Positions 43,149 to 52,649 of a stretch of DNA of 64,000 bases are shown in pieces. The number at the start of each line of letters is the position of its first letter. Position 1 is the first letter of the stretch. The DNA comes from Pseudomonadota bacterium. GTDB taxonomy: Bacteria > Pseudomonadota > Gammaproteobacteria > Acidithiobacillales > Acidithiobacillaceae. The stretch spans positions 1-64,000 of the forward strand of contig JAKARO010000005.1 in NCBI GenBank assembly GCA_021821885.1. The letters run 5' to 3'. Both the position numbers and the translations under genes were made by a program. Below the pieces are notes generated by a model. That model was not told where the DNA came from and did no database searches. It worked only from the letters and a program-made list of their open reading frames with translations.

Positions 43149-43423
43149 GTACTGAAAAGAATCCGCGTAGTCTTGTCGGAACCGTGGTCAGCAACCGGAT
43201 GGACAAAACGGTTGTCGTCCTTGTGGAGAGGAGAGTCCAGCACCCCCTCTACAAAAAATATATTCGCAGGTCAAAGAAGTTTCACGCCCATGATGCCGAT
43301 AACGTTTGCAATATTGGAGATGTGGTCCGGATTGAAGAATGCCGGCCAATTTCCAAGACCAAGACGTGGAGACTGGTCAGCGTGGTTGGCGGGGCGATGA
43401 CTGATGAGGGGGGTGACCTGTGA
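43145..43423 (+). CDS. rpsQ: 30S ribosomal protein S17
   Basis: The 92-residue OB-fold protein binds the 16S 5' domain. Features: [42 protein letters not shown], and then [21 protein letters not shown]. Starts within the rpmC stop and overlaps the rplN GTG by 4 bases. Confidence 0.97.
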   Translation: MSTEKNPRSLVGTVVSNRMDKTVVVLVERRVQHPLYKKYIRRSKKFHAHDADNVCNIGDVVRIEECRPISKTKTWRLVSVVGGAMTDEGGDL

Positions 43424-43788
43424 TCCAGATGCAGACTCGGCTCAGTGTTGCCGACAACAGCGGTGCCAAAGAGGTCATGTGCATCAAGGTTCTCGGTGGA
43501 TCCCACCGCCGCTATGCAGACATAGGTGACGTCATCAAGGTGAGCGTCAAGGATGCTGCCCCGCGAGGGAAAGTCAAAAAAGGCGACGTGTACAATGCAC
43601 TCATTGTACGTACCCGGAAAGGAGTCCGGCGCGAGGATGGTTCTGTAATCCGTTTTGACTCTAACGCTGCAGTGCTTCTGAATAACCAGCTTCAGCCTAT
43701 TGGCACGCGCATATTTGGGCCGGTTACCCGGGAACTGAGGGGCGCCAATTTCATGAAAATCATTTCTTTGGCACCGGAAGTGCTGTAG
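43420..43788 (+). CDS. rplN: 50S ribosomal protein L14
   Basis: The 122-residue interface protein opens [28 protein letters not shown] (GTG start at 43420, overlapping the rpsQ stop). It has [48 protein letters not shown] and [13 protein letters not shown]. Fully typical. Confidence 0.98.
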   Translation: MIQMQTRLSVADNSGAKEVMCIKVLGGSHRRYADIGDVIKVSVKDAAPRGKVKKGDVYNALIVRTRKGVRREDGSVIRFDSNAAVLLNNQLQPIGTRIFGPVTRELRGANFMKIISLAPEVL

Positions 43789-43797
43789 GAGTTGGCA

Positions 43798-44118
43798 ATG
43801 AGCAAGATCCGCAGGAATGACGAGGTGGTGGTTCTGGCCGGCAGGGACAAAGGGAGGCACGGTAAGGTGCTTCGCATTCTTCCTGAAGAGGACAAGGCAA
43901 TTGTGGAGAAGGTCAACATTGTCAAGCGTCACAAAAAACCGGACCGCATGGGGAATGCGGGAGGGATCGTCGAAAAGGAAGCCCCCATCCATGTTTCCAA
44001 TCTGGCGATTTATAATCCCGGAACCGGCAAGGCGGACAGGATAGGATATAAATTTCTTGCGGACGGGCAAAAAGCGCGTGTCTACAAGAGCAATGGCGAA
44101 GTGCTGCCGAAGCGGTAA
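43798..44118 (+). CDS. rplX: 50S ribosomal protein L24
   Basis: The 106-residue KOW-domain protein initiates 50S assembly. [28 protein letters not shown] is the family start. An in-frame TTG two codons upstream is ignored because the ATG at 43798 has AGGAG 7 bases before it. Ends with the usual [10 protein letters not shown]. Confidence 0.97.
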   Translation: MSKIRRNDEVVVLAGRDKGRHGKVLRILPEEDKAIVEKVNIVKRHKKPDRMGNAGGIVEKEAPIHVSNLAIYNPGTGKADRIGYKFLADGQKARVYKSNGEVLPKR

Positions 44119-44132
44119 GGGGATCAGCGAAA

Positions 44133-44675
44133 ATGGAAGCCCGTTTGTATAAAGCTTATAAGGAACAGGTCGTCCCGCGACTCATGGAGGAATTTTCCTA
44201 CCAGAGTGTGATGGAAGTTCCACGGCTGTTGAAAATTACCCTTAACATGGGCGTTGGCGAGGCAGTCGGCGACAAGAAAATTCTTGAGTTTGCCGTGGCA
44301 GATCTTACCCGGATTGCTGGACAGAAGCCGGTTGTTACCCGGGCGAGAAAGTCTGTCGCGGCCTTCAAGATCCGCGAGGGGTACCCGATTGGCTGTATGG
44401 TAACCCTTAGGGGCGACCGGATGTTCGAATTCCTCGACCGCCTTGTCAGCGTAGCCATTCCCCGCATTCGGGATTTCAGGGGATTGTCGCCACGCTCGTT
44501 TGATGGCCGTGGAAACTATTCCATGGGTGTCAAGGAACAGATCATTTTTCCGGAAATAGAGTACGACAAGATCGACCGTCTTCGTGGGCTGGATGTGATT
44601 TTCACGACCACTGCCAAAAATGATGCCGAAGGTCTGGGTCTTCTTAAGGCTTTCAAAATGCCTTTCCGGTCTTGA
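44133..44675 (+). CDS. rplE: 50S ribosomal protein L5
   Basis: L5 binds 5S rRNA in the central protuberance. The 180 residues include [89 protein letters not shown] and the last [19 protein letters not shown]. No S8-binding feedback structure could be made out in the 14-base gap before it. Confidence 0.98.
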   Translation: MEARLYKAYKEQVVPRLMEEFSYQSVMEVPRLLKITLNMGVGEAVGDKKILEFAVADLTRIAGQKPVVTRARKSVAAFKIREGYPIGCMVTLRGDRMFEFLDRLVSVAIPRIRDFRGLSPRSFDGRGNYSMGVKEQIIFPEIEYDKIDRLRGLDVIFTTTAKNDAEGLGLLKAFKMPFRS

Positions 44676-44689
44676 GGGAGTGAGCAGCT

Positions 44690-44875
44690 GTGGCTAAGAA
44701 ATCGTTGATTGCAAAATCGGAACGGGCTCCGAAATTCCAGGTTCGGGCTTACCACCGGTGCAAGCTGTGCGGCCGGTCCCACGGTTACTACCGCAAGTTT
44801 GGGCTATGCCGTCTATGTCTGCGCAAGCATGCATCAGCTGGCAGTATTCCCGGCGTCGTAAAGAGCAGCTGGTGA
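44690..44875 (+). CDS. rpsN: 30S ribosomal protein S14, short zinc (type Z) form
   Basis: This 61-residue S14 has the four-cysteine zinc motif C-x2-C ([10 protein letters not shown]) and C-x2-C ([10 protein letters not shown]). It is the compact form found in Firmicutes, Actinobacteria, epsilon- and some other lineages. Most gammaproteobacteria carry a 101-residue zinc-free S14. Start is GTG at 44690 after GGGAGTGAG. It sits in the usual place between rplE and rpsH. Confidence 0.97.
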   Translation: MAKKSLIAKSERAPKFQVRAYHRCKLCGRSHGYYRKFGLCRLCLRKHASAGSIPGVVKSSW

Positions 44876-44882
44876 GGGAAAA

Positions 44883-45278
44883 ATGAGCATCACAGATCCT
44901 ATTGCAGATATGCTGACCCGCATCCGGAATGCGCAGGCAGTTGGAAAAAGTACAGTACAGGTTCCTGCCTCAAAGCTGAAACGGGCGATTGCCCGGGTGC
45001 TGCTTGAGGAAGGTTATATAGCTGAGGTGGCTGACGATGTTCAGGATGGTCATCCGAGCCTTCGCATAGGTCTCAAGTATTACGCTGGCGAAGGTGTGAT
45101 CTCCGAAATCCGAAGGGTGAGCCGACCCGGTGTACGGATTTATCGCGGTTCCCAGGATTTGCCCCGGGTACGGGATGGATATGGGATCGCTATCGTTTCG
45201 ACGTCCCAGGGCATAATGACAGATCGCGCAGCACGCGCCGCCGGCATAGGCGGTGAGGTGCTTTGCGTGGTGTCCTGA
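44883..45278 (+). CDS. rpsH: 30S ribosomal protein S8
   Basis: S8 organises the 16S central domain and can repress the spc operon. The 131-residue protein has [53 protein letters not shown] and [18 protein letters not shown], ending GGEVLCVVS. Normal length. Confidence 0.98.
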   Translation: MSITDPIADMLTRIRNAQAVGKSTVQVPASKLKRAIARVLLEEGYIAEVADDVQDGHPSLRIGLKYYAGEGVISEIRRVSRPGVRIYRGSQDLPRVRDGYGIAIVSTSQGIMTDRAARAAGIGGEVLCVVS

Positions 45279-45293
45279 TCAACGGAGGCGGTT

Positions 45294-45818
45294 ATGTCGC
45301 GAGTCGCAAAGCAGCCCATCACGCTGCCCAAGGGTGTCGAAATTCAGATTGGGGATGGGGAAGTTTCAGTAAAAGGACCCAAGGGCGAGCTCTCTGCAGC
45401 AGTTATTGCTGGCGTCCGTGTGGAACTTCAGGATGGTGTGGCACAGCTGTTCTGGGAGGAAGGGAGGTCGAGCTATGCGGGAACACTCCGTGCGCTGCTC
45501 AACAATATGGTGCAGGGCGTTTCCCAAGGTTTTGAGCGGAAACTGGAGATTATCGGGGTGGGCTACCGTGCCCAGGCGAAGGGGAGCACACTGAGCCTCA
45601 GTCTTGGGTTTTCCCATCCTGTGGACTATCCAGTCCCGGATAACATTGCTGTTGAGACACCAACCCAAACCGAAATTGTTATCCGTGGAAGTGACAAGCA
45701 GCTTGTTGGCCAGGTAGCAGCGGATATCCGTTCTTACCGCCCACCTGAGCCCTACAAGGGTAAAGGTGTACGGTATGCAGGTGAGAATGTCCGCCGCAAA
45801 GAGGCGAAAAAGAAATAA
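45294..45818 (+). CDS. rplF: 50S ribosomal protein L6
   Basis: L6 lies near the sarcin-ricin loop. The 174 residues hold two similar domains: [32 protein letters not shown], and the second with [27 protein letters not shown]. The C-terminal signature [25 protein letters not shown] is complete. Confidence 0.98.
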   Translation: MSRVAKQPITLPKGVEIQIGDGEVSVKGPKGELSAAVIAGVRVELQDGVAQLFWEEGRSSYAGTLRALLNNMVQGVSQGFERKLEIIGVGYRAQAKGSTLSLSLGFSHPVDYPVPDNIAVETPTQTEIVIRGSDKQLVGQVAADIRSYRPPEPYKGKGVRYAGENVRRKEAKKK

Positions 45819-45830
45819 GGGGATATGCTG

Positions 45831-46184
45831 ATGGATAAAAATACAGCGCGGTTAAGGCGGTCCAGGAAAACTCGTATTCGGATTGCAGAACAGGGTAAGC
45901 CGCGCCTCTGTGTGTTCCGTTCCGGCAAGCATATCTATGCCCAGATAATTGACGACGCCTCTGGCAGGGTGCTTGCTCAGGCCTCAAGTCTTGAAAAATC
46001 CGTGCGTGAATCCGAGATCCGGGGCTCGAACGTCTTGGGGGCCAATCAGATCGGGCTTCGTGTTGCGAGCAAAGCCAGAGAGCTTGGAATCGAACGGGTT
46101 GCCTTTGACCGGAGTGGATATCGCTACCATGGCCGGGTTAAAGCCTTGGCTGAAGGGGCTCGCGAAGGCGGCCTATCATTTTGA
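45831..46184 (+). CDS. rplR: 50S ribosomal protein L18
   Basis: The 117-residue 5S rRNA-binding protein starts MDKNTARLRRSRKTRIRI at the ATG 45831. AAGGGGA lies about 8 bases before it but too close to the alternative ATG at 45825. RLCVFRSGKHIYAQIIDD, NVLGANQIGLRVASKARELGIERVAFDRSGYRYHGRVKALAEGAREGGLSF complete the family pattern. Confidence 0.97.
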   Translation: MDKNTARLRRSRKTRIRIAEQGKPRLCVFRSGKHIYAQIIDDASGRVLAQASSLEKSVRESEIRGSNVLGANQIGLRVASKARELGIERVAFDRSGYRYHGRVKALAEGAREGGLSF

Positions 46185-46196
46185 TGGAGTTCTGAG

Positions 46197-46739
46197 ATGG
46201 CAAGAGAAAATCGCGAGGGACAGCAGCCGGGCGATGGGATGCATGAAAAGCTGATCCATATCAACCGTGTATCTAAGGTTGTCAAGGGCGGGCGCCAGTT
46301 TGGCTTCGCTGCGTTGATGGTGGTTGGTGACGGCGATGGCAAGGTTGGATTTGGTCGCGGCAAGGCCAAGGAAGTGCCGGCCGGCATACAGAAAGCCACA
46401 GAGCGCGCGCGCAGGTTCATGTCCCAGGTTCCCCTCATGCGGGGTGGAACCATCCCGTTCCCGGTAGAGGGCCGTCATGGGGCAGCCCGTGTCATCCTGC
46501 GACCGGCTCCGGAAGGCAGCGGGGTTATTGCGGGTGGTGCGATGCGGGCGGTTTGTGAAGCGGTTGGCCTCCGGAATGTCGTTGCCAAATCCCTTGGCTC
46601 CAACAACCCCATCAATGTAGTACGCGCCACTTTTAATGCTTTCGAAAAGCTCGCCAGTCCGCAGGCAATTGCCATGAAGCGCGGGAAGACGCTTAAAGAG
46701 ATCCGTGGAGAGACTGCAGGAGCTGGCCATGAGTCATAA
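46197..46739 (+). CDS. rpsE: 30S ribosomal protein S5
   Basis: S5 acts in mRNA unwinding and fidelity. The 180 residues contain [99 protein letters not shown]. The spectinomycin-loop residues (VSKVVKGGR) look wild type. Overlaps rpmD by 11 bases. Confidence 0.98.
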   Translation: MARENREGQQPGDGMHEKLIHINRVSKVVKGGRQFGFAALMVVGDGDGKVGFGRGKAKEVPAGIQKATERARRFMSQVPLMRGGTIPFPVEGRHGAARVILRPAPEGSGVIAGGAMRAVCEAVGLRNVVAKSLGSNNPINVVRATFNAFEKLASPQAIAMKRGKTLKEIRGETAGAGHES

Positions 46740-46914
46740 GCTCAGGGTTACGCTTGTTAAAAGCCTGATTGGTGTGACAGAAAAACATCGCAGGACAGTC
46801 CGCGGCCTAGGGCTCCGGCGTATGTGGCAGGTTGTTGACCTGATTGATACGCCTGAAATTCGGGGCATGATCCGGAAGGTCCCCTATTTGCTGCAATGGG
46901 AAGAACTTTCATGA
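46729..46914 (+). CDS. rpmD: 50S ribosomal protein L30
   Basis: The 61-residue protein starts at ATG 46729, inside the end of rps[52 protein letters not shown] is the full L30 fold. A longer frame from 46705 would not match the family. Stop overlaps rplO by 4 bases. Confidence 0.96.
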   Translation: MSHKLRVTLVKSLIGVTEKHRRTVRGLGLRRMWQVVDLIDTPEIRGMIRKVPYLLQWEELS

Positions 46915-47348
46915 AACTTAATACCATAGCACCGGCCATCGGTGCCAAACGTGATCGTATCCGCGTTGGCCGCGGAATCGGAAGTGGTCTCGGGAAAACG
47001 GCTGGTCGGGGCCATAAGGGTCAGCATGCGCGTTCCGGAGGCTACCACAAGGTAGGCTTTGAGGGTGGCCAGATGCCTCTCCAGCGCCGGATTCCCAAGC
47101 GTGGATTTAGGAATGCCCAGGCGCCGTCCGTAACGGAAATAACTCTGGAAATGCTTGAGTCAGCCGCAATTGCAGGTGTTGTTGATCTGGAGGCGCTTCG
47201 ACTGCGGCGTTTCGTACGTGGATCGTCGACATCGGTCAAGGTGATCCAGACCGGTGAGCTCCATTCTGCCATTACTGTCAAAGGCCTGAGAGCCAGTGCC
47301 GGGGCGAGAAAAGCCATCGAGCTCGCTGGCGGCAAGGTTGAGGATTAA
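46911..47348 (+). CDS. rplO: 50S ribosomal protein L15
   Basis: The 145-residue late-assembly protein opens [44 protein letters not shown]. It has [19 protein letters not shown] and the L18e-like C-terminal domain ending [15 protein letters not shown]. Coupled to rpmD (ATGA) and to secY (TAATG). Confidence 0.97.
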   Translation: MKLNTIAPAIGAKRDRIRVGRGIGSGLGKTAGRGHKGQHARSGGYHKVGFEGGQMPLQRRIPKRGFRNAQAPSVTEITLEMLESAAIAGVVDLEALRLRRFVRGSSTSVKVIQTGELHSAITVKGLRASAGARKAIELAGGKVED

Positions 47349-48682
47349 TGGTACAGCTGGCCCAGTCACGCGGTGCAACCCAGAGCAACGGGAAAGTTTC
47401 TGAACTTAGAAACCGTATTTTTTTCCTTCTGGGTGCACTACTCGTATTTCGGATTGGGGCACACATTCCAGTACCGGGGATAGACCCGCAGGCTATGGCT
47501 TCGTTTTTCCATGCCCAGCAGGGAACCATCCTCGGAATGTTTAACATGTTTTCTGGCGGTGCCCTGTCAAGGCTAACGGTTTTCGCCCTCGGCATTATGC
47601 CCTATATCAGTGCGTCAATCATTTTCCAGTTGGCGGGGTCCGTTGTTCCCCATATTGAGGAGCTGAAAAAGGAAGGTGAGTCCGGGCGAAGGAAAATAAC
47701 GGAATATACCCGTTACGCTACGGTCCTGCTTTCGGTTCTTCAAGGCTTGGGAATAGCGGTTGCCATCGAGAAAATGCACTCTGGTGCCACACCGGTGGTG
47801 ATAGATCCAGGGACTCTCTTCCTCTTCACCACGACTATTACCCTCTCTGCTGGTACCCTTTTCCTCATGTGGCTCGGTGAGCAGATCACAGAAAGAGGGG
47901 TCGGGAACGGGATTTCCATCATCATATTTGCAGGAATCGTCGCAGGTCTTCCTGAAGCTCTTGGAACAACTCTAGAACTGGTTCGGACGGGACAGTTTCA
48001 GCCCCTGTTTGTTCTGGTACTGTTTATCCTGGCTCTTGCTGTGCTCGGATTCGTAGTTTTCATGGAAAGTGCGCAACGGCGGATTCCCATCCAGTATCCG
48101 AAGCGGCAGATGGGGCGGAAAATCTATGGCGGACAGACTACGCATATGCCCCTCAAGGTCAATATGTCCGGTGTAATCCCCCCAATCTTTGCCTCAAGCA
48201 TCATACTTCTTCCTGCTACCCTGTCGGGGTGGTTTTCCAATGTTCCAGGAATGGAGTGGCTTGGGCGTATTGGACAGGCTCTCAGTCCCGGTTCCGCACT
48301 CTATGTCGTTGTCTTTGCTGCCGCCATCATATTTTTTGCCTTTTTTTATACCGCGATGGTGTTTGATCCCAAGGAAACCGCCGATAATCTAAAAAAATCT
48401 GGCGCTTTTGTTCCGGGCTTGCGTCCAGGTGAGCAGACTGCAAAGTACATGGACAGGGTTCTTAGCCGTCTGACTCTTTGGGGCGCCATCTACTTGGCCG
48501 TGGTCTGCCTCCTACCAGAATTTCTGATCGTTGAGTACAATGTGCCTTTTTATTTTGGGGGCACCAGCCTTCTGATCGTTGTGGTTGTCATGATGGACCT
48601 GATGGCGCAGATCCAGAGCTATCTCCTTACCAACCAGTATGAAGGCCTGTTGCGCAAAGGATCCCAGGGGCCCAAAAGATGA
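47348..48682 (+). CDS. secY: Protein translocase subunit SecY
   Basis: The 444-residue channel protein of the inner membrane has ten predicted membrane helices. Recognised parts: [26 protein letters not shown], the plug-region [50 protein letters not shown], the cytosolic loop [13 protein letters not shown] and the last loop [23 protein letters not shown]. Start overlaps the rplO stop. adk overlaps its end by 4 bases. Confidence 0.98.
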   Translation: MVQLAQSRGATQSNGKVSELRNRIFFLLGALLVFRIGAHIPVPGIDPQAMASFFHAQQGTILGMFNMFSGGALSRLTVFALGIMPYISASIIFQLAGSVVPHIEELKKEGESGRRKITEYTRYATVLLSVLQGLGIAVAIEKMHSGATPVVIDPGTLFLFTTTITLSAGTLFLMWLGEQITERGVGNGISIIIFAGIVAGLPEALGTTLELVRTGQFQPLFVLVLFILALAVLGFVVFMESAQRRIPIQYPKRQMGRKIYGGQTTHMPLKVNMSGVIPPIFASSIILLPATLSGWFSNVPGMEWLGRIGQALSPGSALYVVVFAAAIIFFAFFYTAMVFDPKETADNLKKSGAFVPGLRPGEQTAKYMDRVLSRLTLWGAIYLAVVCLLPEFLIVEYNVPFYFGGTSLLIVVVVMMDLMAQIQSYLLTNQYEGLLRKGSQGPKR

Positions 48683-49344
48683 CTGCGTGTGGTCACATCA
48701 TTTTTCTGGGAGCACCTGGGGCAGGAAAAGGAACACAGGCGCAGGTTGTTGCGCAGAGAATGCTATTGCCACACGTCTCTACTGGTGATATGCTCCGCGC
48801 CTCTGTGGGTTCTGGGTCGGAAGCCGGGAAAAGAGCCAAGGCGATTATGGAGTCGGGTGCCTTGGTTGGGGATGATGTCATCCTTGGGATTATTGCAGAG
48901 CGTCTTGCCCATGACGACGCAAGCGGAGGAGTGATTTTCGACGGATTCCCCCGTACCCTGGTGCAGGCGGAAGGTCTCGACAGGCTTCTGGAGAGCGTCG
49001 GCAGGCTTCGTGTTGACCATGTTCTACATATTGTCCTGGCGGATGAGGAAATTGTTTCCCGGCTCTCAGGAAGAAGGGTGTGCGAGAATTGCGGCGCCAT
49101 CTATCACGTTGCTTTTCACCCCCCCATGAGGGAAGGGATCTGTGATAGATGCGGTTCCGTATTGCGACAGCGTGATGATGACCGTCCGGAGGTGGTCCGG
49201 CGCAGGCTTGCAGTATACAAGTCAGAAACTGAACCACTGGTTTCCTACTATCGGAACCGGGCTGGATATGCCGAGATAGATGGGAGTGGAGATACGGCGA
49301 TGGTTAGTGCAAGGATCGCCGCAACACTTGGTATAGAAGGTTGA
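48679..49344 (+). CDS. adk: Adenylate kinase with zinc-type lid
   Basis: The enzyme balances ATP + AMP and 2 ADP. The 221 residues have the P-loop [39 protein letters not shown] and [16 protein letters not shown]. The lid carries four cysteines (C-x2-C and C-x2-C in [15 protein letters not shown]), as in Gram-positive zinc adenylate kinases. Enteric Adk has a hydrogen-bonded lid instead. It lies between secY and infA without map, coupled to secY by a 4-base overlap. Confidence 0.96.
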   Translation: MTACGHIIFLGAPGAGKGTQAQVVAQRMLLPHVSTGDMLRASVGSGSEAGKRAKAIMESGALVGDDVILGIIAERLAHDDASGGVIFDGFPRTLVQAEGLDRLLESVGRLRVDHVLHIVLADEEIVSRLSGRRVCENCGAIYHVAFHPPMREGICDRCGSVLRQRDDDRPEVVRRRLAVYKSETEPLVSYYRNRAGYAEIDGSGDTAMVSARIAATLGIEG

Positions 49345-49347
49345 ATG

Positions 49348-49566
49348 ATGGCGAAGGAAGATACCCTGGAGATGCAGGGGGAAGTCATCGAGAATCTGCC
49401 AAGCGCAACATTTAAAGTGCGCCTGGAGAATGGTTTTGTTGTAAACGCCCACATTTCAGGAAAAATGCGGATGCACTATATCCGTATTCTTCCTGGTGAC
49501 AAGGTTACAGTTGAGATGACGCCTTACGATCTCACCAAGGGGCGCATCATTTATCGCGCCAAGTAG
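49348..49566 (+). CDS. infA: Translation initiation factor IF-1
   Basis: The 72-residue OB-fold protein blocks the A site during initiation. The ATG at 49348 gives [18 protein letters not shown] and exactly the canonical length. An ATG one codon earlier directly follows the adk stop. [46 protein letters not shown] is typical. Confidence 0.97.
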   Translation: MAKEDTLEMQGEVIENLPSATFKVRLENGFVVNAHISGKMRMHYIRILPGDKVTVEMTPYDLTKGRIIYRAK

Positions 49567-49575
49567 GGAGGCTAT

Positions 49576-49689
49576 ATGAAAGTTCGCGCGTCTGTGAAGA
49601 AATTGTGCAGGAACTGCAAGATCATTCGTCGTAACGGTATCGTGCGGGTTATCTGCGTTGAGCCTAGGCACAAGCAGCGCCAGGGCTGA
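49576..49689 (+). CDS. rpmJ: 50S ribosomal protein L36, zinc (C+) form
   Basis: The 37-residue protein reads [19 protein letters not shown]..., then [13 protein letters not shown]. The zinc ligands Cys11, Cys14, Cys27 and His32 (approximate) are intact. GGGAGG lies before the ATG. It sits between infA and rpsM, the conserved place. It is easily missed because of its size. Confidence 0.95.
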   Translation: MKVRASVKKLCRNCKIIRRNGIVRVICVEPRHKQRQG

Positions 49690-49736
49690 GTAACTGGATT
49701 CGTAAGGCAAGGATTTATATTCCGGAGGAGTAGCGG

Positions 49737-50093
49737 ATGGCCCGCATTGCTGGTGTCAATATTCCCAATAACAAGCAGGTAGAAGTTGCCCTGACCTATA
49801 TTTACGGCGTAGGTTCAACCCGTGCCAAGGCGATTCTTGCGGAAGCTGGTGTCGCAGGAAATATTCGCGTCAAGGATGTTAGCGAGGCCGAGCTTGAACG
49901 GATCCGTACTGGTGTCGGACGCTACCTGGTAGAAGGGGATCTTCGCCGCGAGGTTACGATGAACATCAAGCGACTAATGGATCTAGGTTGTTACCGTGGC
50001 ATTCGCCATCGTAGGGGTCTGCCTGTACACGGCCAGCGTACCAAGACCAATGCGAGAACACGCAAAGGTCCTGCCAAGCCTATTAGCCGCTAG
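49737..50093 (+). CDS. rpsM: 30S ribosomal protein S13
   Basis: S13 bridges to L5 in the 50S. The 118 residues have [77 protein letters not shown] precedes the ATG. Head of the alpha operon genes. The 47-base spacer before it could hold only a small S4 control element. Confidence 0.98.
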   Translation: MARIAGVNIPNNKQVEVALTYIYGVGSTRAKAILAEAGVAGNIRVKDVSEAELERIRTGVGRYLVEGDLRREVTMNIKRLMDLGCYRGIRHRRGLPVHGQRTKTNARTRKGPAKPISR

Positions 50094-50110
50094 AGTCGAG
50101 GAACAATATC

Positions 50111-50509
50111 ATGGCGAAGCCACAGAGCAGCAGCGTACGCGTAAGGAAAAAAGTCAAAAAGAATGTCCTCGACGGCGTGGCGCACATATACGCATCTTTC
50201 AATAATACGATCATTACGATCAGTGACCGGCAGGGGAATGCCCTTGCCTGGGCAAGCTCAGGAGGATCAGGCTTTCGCGGGTCCAGGAAAAGTACGCCTT
50301 TTGCTGCTCAGGTGGCAGCCGAAAGTGCTGGCAGAAAAGCACAGGAATATGGTGTAAAGAACCTTGACGTTGAAGTCAGTGGCCCTGGACCCGGCCGTGA
50401 AAGTACGGTGAGGGCATTGCATACCGTCGGATTCCGGATCACCAGCATTCGTGATGTAACTCCAATTCCCCATAACGGGTGCCGTCCACCGAAAAAGCGG
50501 CGCGTTTGA
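50111..50509 (+). CDS. rpsK: 30S ribosomal protein S11
   Basis: The 132-residue platform protein contains [49 protein letters not shown] and the C-terminal [22 protein letters not shown]-type ending ([20 protein letters not shown]). Normal length and position. Confidence 0.98.
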   Translation: MAKPQSSSVRVRKKVKKNVLDGVAHIYASFNNTIITISDRQGNALAWASSGGSGFRGSRKSTPFAAQVAAESAGRKAQEYGVKNLDVEVSGPGPGRESTVRALHTVGFRITSIRDVTPIPHNGCRPPKKRRV

Positions 50510-50527
50510 TTTTTCTGGAGGTTTTCT

Positions 50528-51154
50528 GTGGCTAAATATACGGGACCCAGTTGCCGGCTTTGCCGGCGGGAAGGCGGAAAGCTTTTTCTGAAAGGGGAAA
50601 AATGTTTCTCTGACAAGTGCCCTGTGAGTATTCGTGCCTATGCCCCAGGCCAGCATGGGCAGCGGCGGGGTCGTGTGAGCGAGTATGGAACCCAGCTCCG
50701 CGAAAAACAAAAGATTCGCCGTATTTATGGAATTCTGGAAGGCCAGTTTCGGAGATATTTCGAGGCGGCAAGTCAGAAAAAGGGTGTTACAGGCGAACTT
50801 CTGCTGCGTTTCCTGGAGGTGCGTCTGGACAATGTAGCCTACCGGCTTGGCTTTGGTTCATCGCGCGCCGAGGCACGTCAGGTGGTCCGGCACGGACATG
50901 TGACCGTGAATGGAAAGAGGGTGAATATTCCTTCCTATCAAGTTCGGGCTGGGGATGAGATTGCTGTGACCGGAGCGGCACGTACGCATGCCCGTATTAC
51001 CACTGCGGTGGAAGCTGCTGCAGCACGCGGTTTTCCGGAATGGCTGTCCGTAGATGTCCAGAATCTTCAGGGAACGGTCAAGTCCCTGCCAGTACGGGAA
51101 GACATCGCACCTGATCTGAACGAACAGGTGGTAGTGGAACTGTACTCCAAGTAA
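50528..51154 (+). CDS. rpsD: 30S ribosomal protein S4
   Basis: S4 is a primary 16S binder and fidelity protein. The 208-residue protein has the N-terminal zinc-like cysteines ([25 protein letters not shown]), [31 protein letters not shown] and the S4 RNA-binding domain [43 protein letters not shown] start at 50528. Confidence 0.98.
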   Translation: MAKYTGPSCRLCRREGGKLFLKGEKCFSDKCPVSIRAYAPGQHGQRRGRVSEYGTQLREKQKIRRIYGILEGQFRRYFEAASQKKGVTGELLLRFLEVRLDNVAYRLGFGSSRAEARQVVRHGHVTVNGKRVNIPSYQVRAGDEIAVTGAARTHARITTAVEAAAARGFPEWLSVDVQNLQGTVKSLPVREDIAPDLNEQVVVELYSK

Positions 51155-51173
51155 GCCAGAACGGGGATTGCTT

Positions 51174-52184
51174 ATGTCTGAAGTTGGCGAGCTGTTACGT
51201 CCTCAGCAGTATGATGTTGAATCCATATCGCCCCAGCGGGCGCGCATTGCGCTTGGCCCCCTTGAAAGAGGGTTTGGTCATACGCTGGGCAATGCGCTCA
51301 GACGTGTACTTCTGTCGTCGCTTAAAGGTGCTGCGGTTACTGAGGTTGAGATAGAAGGAGTACTTCATGAGTATTCCAGTATAGAAGGTGTCCAGGAAGA
51401 CGTTGTGGATATCCTGCTCAATCTGAAGCAGCTTGCGATACGGTCCCAGGGCCGGGACGATGTTCGCGTTACGCTGAAAAAAAAGGGACCGGGTGTTGTC
51501 ACTGGTGGTGACATCATCTCCGAGCACGGAATAGAGGTTGCCAATCCGGACCAGGTTATCGCAACTTTGACCAGGGATGTGGAACTGGTTATGCATCTGC
51601 GCTTGGATACTGGACGTGGTTACGAAACGGCAGCGTCCCGCCGTCAGGACCATGAGAAGCGCATTGGAGTAATGGCGATTGATGCCAGCTACAGTCCCGT
51701 TCGGCGCGTGAGTTTTCAGGTTGAAAGCGCACGTGTGGAGCAGAGGACCTATCTTGACCGGCTGGTTCTGGATGTTGAAACAAATGGGACCGTTGATCCG
51801 GTTTGGGCAGTTCAGGAATCAGCCCGGATTCTGCGTCAGCAGCTCGACGTTTTCGGCGGGAAGGACACTTTTCCTGTACAGGAAGCTCGCCACGCTCCGC
51901 TTGCCGAAGACCTGATGCCTACGCTTGTCCGGTCTGTTGATGACCTAGAGCTTACGGTACGGTCTGCCAACTGCCTCAAGGCAGAAGATATTTTCTATAT
52001 CGGCGATCTTGTACAGAAAACCGAACATGAACTACTGAAAGCACCCAATCTTGGACGGAAATCCTTGACCGAAATTAAGGAAATTCTCGAAAAGAACGGA
52101 CTTTCCCTGGGGATGCGGCTTGAGAACTGGCCACCTGAGAATCTTCCTGTTCTTGCAGGCAAAGGTTCCGGTTCACTTGCGTGA
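51174..52184 (+). CDS. rpoA: DNA-directed RNA polymerase alpha subunit
   Basis: The alpha dimer nucleates core polymerase. The N-terminal domain (about 1-235) has [21 protein letters not shown] and [17 protein letters not shown]. The C-terminal domain (about 250-320) has [51 protein letters not shown] for UP-element and CRP-type contacts. ATG at 51174 (336 residues) is preferred to a TTG two codons upstream. Confidence 0.98.
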   Translation: MSEVGELLRPQQYDVESISPQRARIALGPLERGFGHTLGNALRRVLLSSLKGAAVTEVEIEGVLHEYSSIEGVQEDVVDILLNLKQLAIRSQGRDDVRVTLKKKGPGVVTGGDIISEHGIEVANPDQVIATLTRDVELVMHLRLDTGRGYETAASRRQDHEKRIGVMAIDASYSPVRRVSFQVESARVEQRTYLDRLVLDVETNGTVDPVWAVQESARILRQQLDVFGGKDTFPVQEARHAPLAEDLMPTLVRSVDDLELTVRSANCLKAEDIFYIGDLVQKTEHELLKAPNLGRKSLTEIKEILEKNGLSLGMRLENWPPENLPVLAGKGSGSLA

Positions 52185-52219
52185 TCGTTGTTTGATTTCA
52201 TAGGCGGGAGAATGACGTT

Positions 52220-52594
52220 ATGCGTCATGGTAATAGCGGGAAAAAATTAAATCGTAATAGCAGCCATCGTAAGGCAATGTTTGCAAACATGATGGTCTCT
52301 CTTTTTCAGCACGAGCGTATAGTTACCACGCTGCCAAAAGCCAAAGAACTGCGCCGGTTTGCCGAGCCCATGATTACTTTGGCGAAGGAAGCGAGTGTTG
52401 CAAAGCGCCGACTGGCCTTTGCCCGCCTTCAGGACAGGGATACTGTTGTGAAGCTTTTTGATGATCTGGGACCCCACTATCAGTCGCGTCCAGGTGGGTA
52501 TCTGAGGATCGTCAAATATGGTTTCCGGGCAGGTGACAATGCCCCCTTGGCTATTGTGGAACTGGTTGGGCGGGAAGAAAAGAAGTCCGCATAG
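52220..52594 (+). CDS. rplQ: 50S ribosomal protein L17
   Basis: The 124-residue protein reads [57 protein letters not shown], then [45 protein letters not shown]. Last gene of the 31-kb cluster, followed by an intrinsic terminator at 52619. Confidence 0.98.
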   Translation: MRHGNSGKKLNRNSSHRKAMFANMMVSLFQHERIVTTLPKAKELRRFAEPMITLAKEASVAKRRLAFARLQDRDTVVKLFDDLGPHYQSRPGGYLRIVKYGFRAGDNAPLAIVELVGREEKKSA

Positions 52595-52618
52595 TTTATT
52601 TGATCTGCCGACTGTACT

Positions 52619-52649
52619 ACGGCCCACTGCCATGTGGGCCGTTTTTATT
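52619..52649 (+). terminator. Rho-independent terminator after rplQ
   Basis: ACGGCCCAC (52619-52627), loop TGCCAT, GTGGGCCGT (52634-52642) then TTTTATT. The perfect 9-bp stem with T-tract ends the alpha operon. The group II intron begins at the end of the T-tract, at 52650. Confidence 0.9.
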
